NCBI GenBank assembly: GCA_007116095.1
Contig: SKJD01000471.1
Location: forward strand, 1-7,247
Reading direction: 5' to 3'
Source of the DNA: Candidatus Hydrogenedentota bacterium
GTDB lineage: Bacteria > Hydrogenedentota > Hydrogenedentia > Hydrogenedentales > SCBR16-9
DNA length: 7,247 bases
Within the stretch, counting starts at the first letter, position 1, and each line of letters starts with the position of its first letter. Both the position numbers and the translations under genes were made by a program. The notes beneath the pieces were generated by a model that was not told the origin of the DNA, made no database searches, and saw only the letters and a program-made list of their open reading frames with translations. This document shows positions 5,669 through 7,247 of the stretch, piece after piece.

Positions 5669-7247
5669 TCACTTTGTCTCGGTTGGGGGTTCCTCCCCTC
5701 GAACCATGACGATTTTGCCCTTGAAGGTGTCCACGACCTTTGCAATGCCGGGATTCTGCAGGCAGCGCTCTATTTCCTCCGGCGTCACCCCCGCCTTTTC
5801 CATGGCTTGGGGCTTCCCATTGCCACCGGCGCCAGGAGGCTGGGGACGCCTGGGCGGCGGGGTGGCCAGATCAGGTTCCGTAAAATCTTCTTCCTCCTCG
5901 TCCTCATACGGCGGCGGCTCCGGAGGGTTGTCATCAAAATCAGCGGCCTGCGGCGCAGGTTCCGGTTTGGTTGTTGCCTTTCTCGCCGGAGCAGATTTCA
6001 CAGGCGCAGTCTCTGTCGCTGTCGCTGTTGCAGTCGCAGCCGCCTTGGTCTTAGCCTCAGCAACCTTGGACGTAGACGCCTCTGCCGCCGGGACCGTCGG
6101 CGTCTCAGCCTCAGCCGGTCCGGCCTGGGGAGGGTCCGCGGCAGGCGGTTTGCTCGGCGGTGAGGCCTGGGTTGCCTGTGTGGGCCGCTGCGTTGGCGTG
6201 GGTGTTGGCGTGGGTGTTGGCGTAGGCGTAGGCGTGGGCGTGGGCGTGGGCGTGGGCGTGGGCGTGGGCGTGGGCGTGGGCGTGGGCGTGGGCGTGGGCG
6301 ATGCATCGGGCAGATTGGTAAGCCCTCCCGCACCCAGGGCCAGCAGCTTTTCCATCACCGTATCCACCGACACCTCGGTGCTGACCTTGGCGACGCGGAT
6401 CAACATGGCCTCCAGGGCGATGCGCTGCGCCAATTGCGAGTCAAAGCCCTTGGAAAGCTCGGCGAATTGCTCGACCAGCCGTATGAGATGGGTCAGGGAA
6501 AAGCGTGCGGCCTGTAGCCGCAGCTCATTGATCTCATCCTCCGGCAAGTGCAGAATAGCATCGGCCTGCGCGTTTTTGCAGATCAGCAGGTTCCGGAAAT
6601 AGAACAACGACTCCTGCACAAACTGGGACAGGTCCTTCCCGCCGGAAATCATGTCATCGACCAACTGAAGGAGTCCGATGATGTCCTGGTTCAGGATGCC
6701 TTCGCACATGCTGTGCAGCAGGCGCCAATCGATGAGCCCCAGTACGTCGTTGACGTCCTGAAAGGTGATGTTACCGTCACAATAGGTAATCAGCTCGTCC
6801 AGCAGGCTTTCGGCGTCGCGTATGCCCCCTTCGGCTGTGCGGGCAATGGCATGCAGCGCCTCGGCGTCCGCAGAAACCCCCTCGGCCGCCATGATTTTTT
6901 CCAGCAAGGCGATAATCGTGGGGATAGACACACGGCGGAAGTCATAGCGCTGACAGCGTGAAATAATCGTCGCGGGAATCTTGTGCGCTTCCGTGGTTGC
7001 GAGCACAAAAATCGCGTGGGACGGGGGTTCTTCGAGGGTCTTCAGCAGCGCATTAAAAGCGCCGGGACTGAGCTGGTGCACCTCGTCGATGATGTAGACC
7101 TTGTAGCGGCCCGAGGAAGGCACCATCTGGATGTTTTCCCGCAGCTCGCGGACATCGTCCACCCCGTTGTTCGAGGCGCCGTCGATCTCGATGACATCAA
7201 TGTTGCTGCCCGCGCCGATGGACTTGCAGTTCTCGCATTCGCCGCAA
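5669..7247 (-). CDS. dnaX: DNA polymerase III subunit gamma/tau (DnaX), N-terminus cut by window edge
   Basis: DnaX is the AAA+ core of the clamp loader; it loads the beta clamp on primed DNA and tethers the polymerase cores. Visible are 525 residues. They start inside the zinc-binding region (three of its four cysteines, CGECENC, at 1-7) and continue with [20 protein letters not shown] (17-36), Walker [11 protein letters not shown] (51-60), the SRC arginine-finger motif (96-98) and sensor 2 [13 protein letters not shown] (140-152). A helical oligomerization domain III follows to about 310. Residues 317-352 are 18 Pro-Thr units, then comes an Ala/Pro/Thr-rich linker, an acidic block (about 436-460), a Pro/Gly stretch and a conserved-looking tail ([27 protein letters not shown], about 490-516). 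The Walker A motif and the start codon lie beyond the window. I see no A-rich slippery site near the end of domain III of the kind that yields gamma in E. coli. larB follows after 145 bases. Confidence 0.97.
   Translation of the reverse strand, partial: CGECENCKSIGAGSNIDVIEIDGASNNGVDDVRELRENIQMVPSSGRYKVYIIDEVHQLSPGAFNALLKTLEEPPSHAIFVLATTEAHKIPATIISRCQRYDFRRVSIPTIIALLEKIMAAEGVSADAEALHAIARTAEGGIRDAESLLDELITYCDGNITFQDVNDVLGLIDWRLLHSMCEGILNQDIIGLLQLVDDMISGGKDLSQFVQESLFYFRNLLICKNAQADAILHLPEDEINELRLQAARFSLTHLIRLVEQFAELSKGFDSQLAQRIALEAMLIRVAKVSTEVSVDTVMEKLLALGAGGLTNLPDASPTPTPTPTPTPTPTPTPTPTPTPTPTPTPTPTPTPTQRPTQATQASPPSKPPAADPPQAGPAEAETPTVPAAEASTSKVAEAKTKAAATATATATETAPVKSAPARKATTKPEPAPQAADFDDNPPEPPPYEDEEEEDFTEPDLATPPPRRPQPPGAGGNGKPQAMEKAGVTPEEIERCLQNPGIAKVVDTFKGKIVMVRGEEPPTETK
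6191..6298 (-). repeat. Hexanucleotide tandem array (18 units) encoding Pro-Thr repeats inside dnaX
   Basis: The minus strand reads CCCACG repeatedly: 11 perfect units at 6298-6233, then seven variants down to 6191 in which the third codon position of Pro (CCC, CCT, CCA) or of Thr (ACG, ACA) differs. Every unit still encodes Pro-Thr. The perfect end and degenerate end suggest recent growth by slippage at one side of an older, drifted array. Gain or loss of a unit changes the protein by two residues without breaking the frame. Confidence 0.95.

Noticed and set aside
6895..6900. A6 run in dnaX as a possible programmed frameshift site for the gamma subunit
   Set aside because: It lies in the AAA+ region (GAA AAA ATC in frame), far before the end of domain III, and is not in the reading-frame arrangement of a -1 slippery heptamer.

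Overview
This window is a GC-rich bacterial chromosome segment carrying six protein genes, all on the minus strand. Read in the direction of transcription (high to low coordinates) the order is dnaX (5' part cut off by the window), larB, proS, a membrane-anchored M23 peptidase, a bactofilin, and mnmA (3' part cut off). The genes are core housekeeping or cell-envelope genes, with no transposase, phage, integrase, CRISPR, rRNA or tRNA sequence. The organism is a bacterium with a bactofilin cytoskeleton and the short archaeal/eukaryal-like type of prolyl-tRNA synthetase. That would suit several deep-branching groups (for example PVC-like or Hydrogenedentota-like lineages, or former Deltaproteobacteria), but the sequence alone does not settle the phylum.

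Layout: 5669-7247 encodes DNA polymerase III gamma/tau, with an 18-unit Pro-Thr dipeptide repeat in its linker encoded by a hexanucleotide tandem array. 4753-5523 encodes LarB, a nickel-pincer cofactor synthase, with no other lar gene in view. 4377-4752 is a 376-base gap packed with long inverted repeats, which look like a structured 5' leader of proS or a separate RNA. 2949-4376 is proS, closed by a textbook intrinsic terminator at 2868-2911. 2325-2867 is a second long non-coding stretch, with two candidate promoters, a nested hairpin element with a GCGA tetraloop, a cluster of CCGGTT repeats and a terminator-like hairpin about 55 bases before the next gene. 1308-2324 and 541-1281 are the M23 peptidase and bactofilin, 26 bases apart and so probably one operon. 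357-540 is a 184-base spacer in which I see no convincing signal. 1-356 is the start of mnmA.

How the genes work together: the peptidase-bactofilin pair is the clearest functional unit. Bactofilin polymers position M23 peptidoglycan hydrolases in several bacteria, so this operon probably contributes to cell shape. dnaX, proS and mnmA serve replication, translation and tRNA modification and are neighbours without an obvious joint role. The main novelty candidates are the two structured intergenic regions (ahead of proS and ahead of the M23 gene). Both are predictions from base pairing seen by eye, with no comparative support available here.
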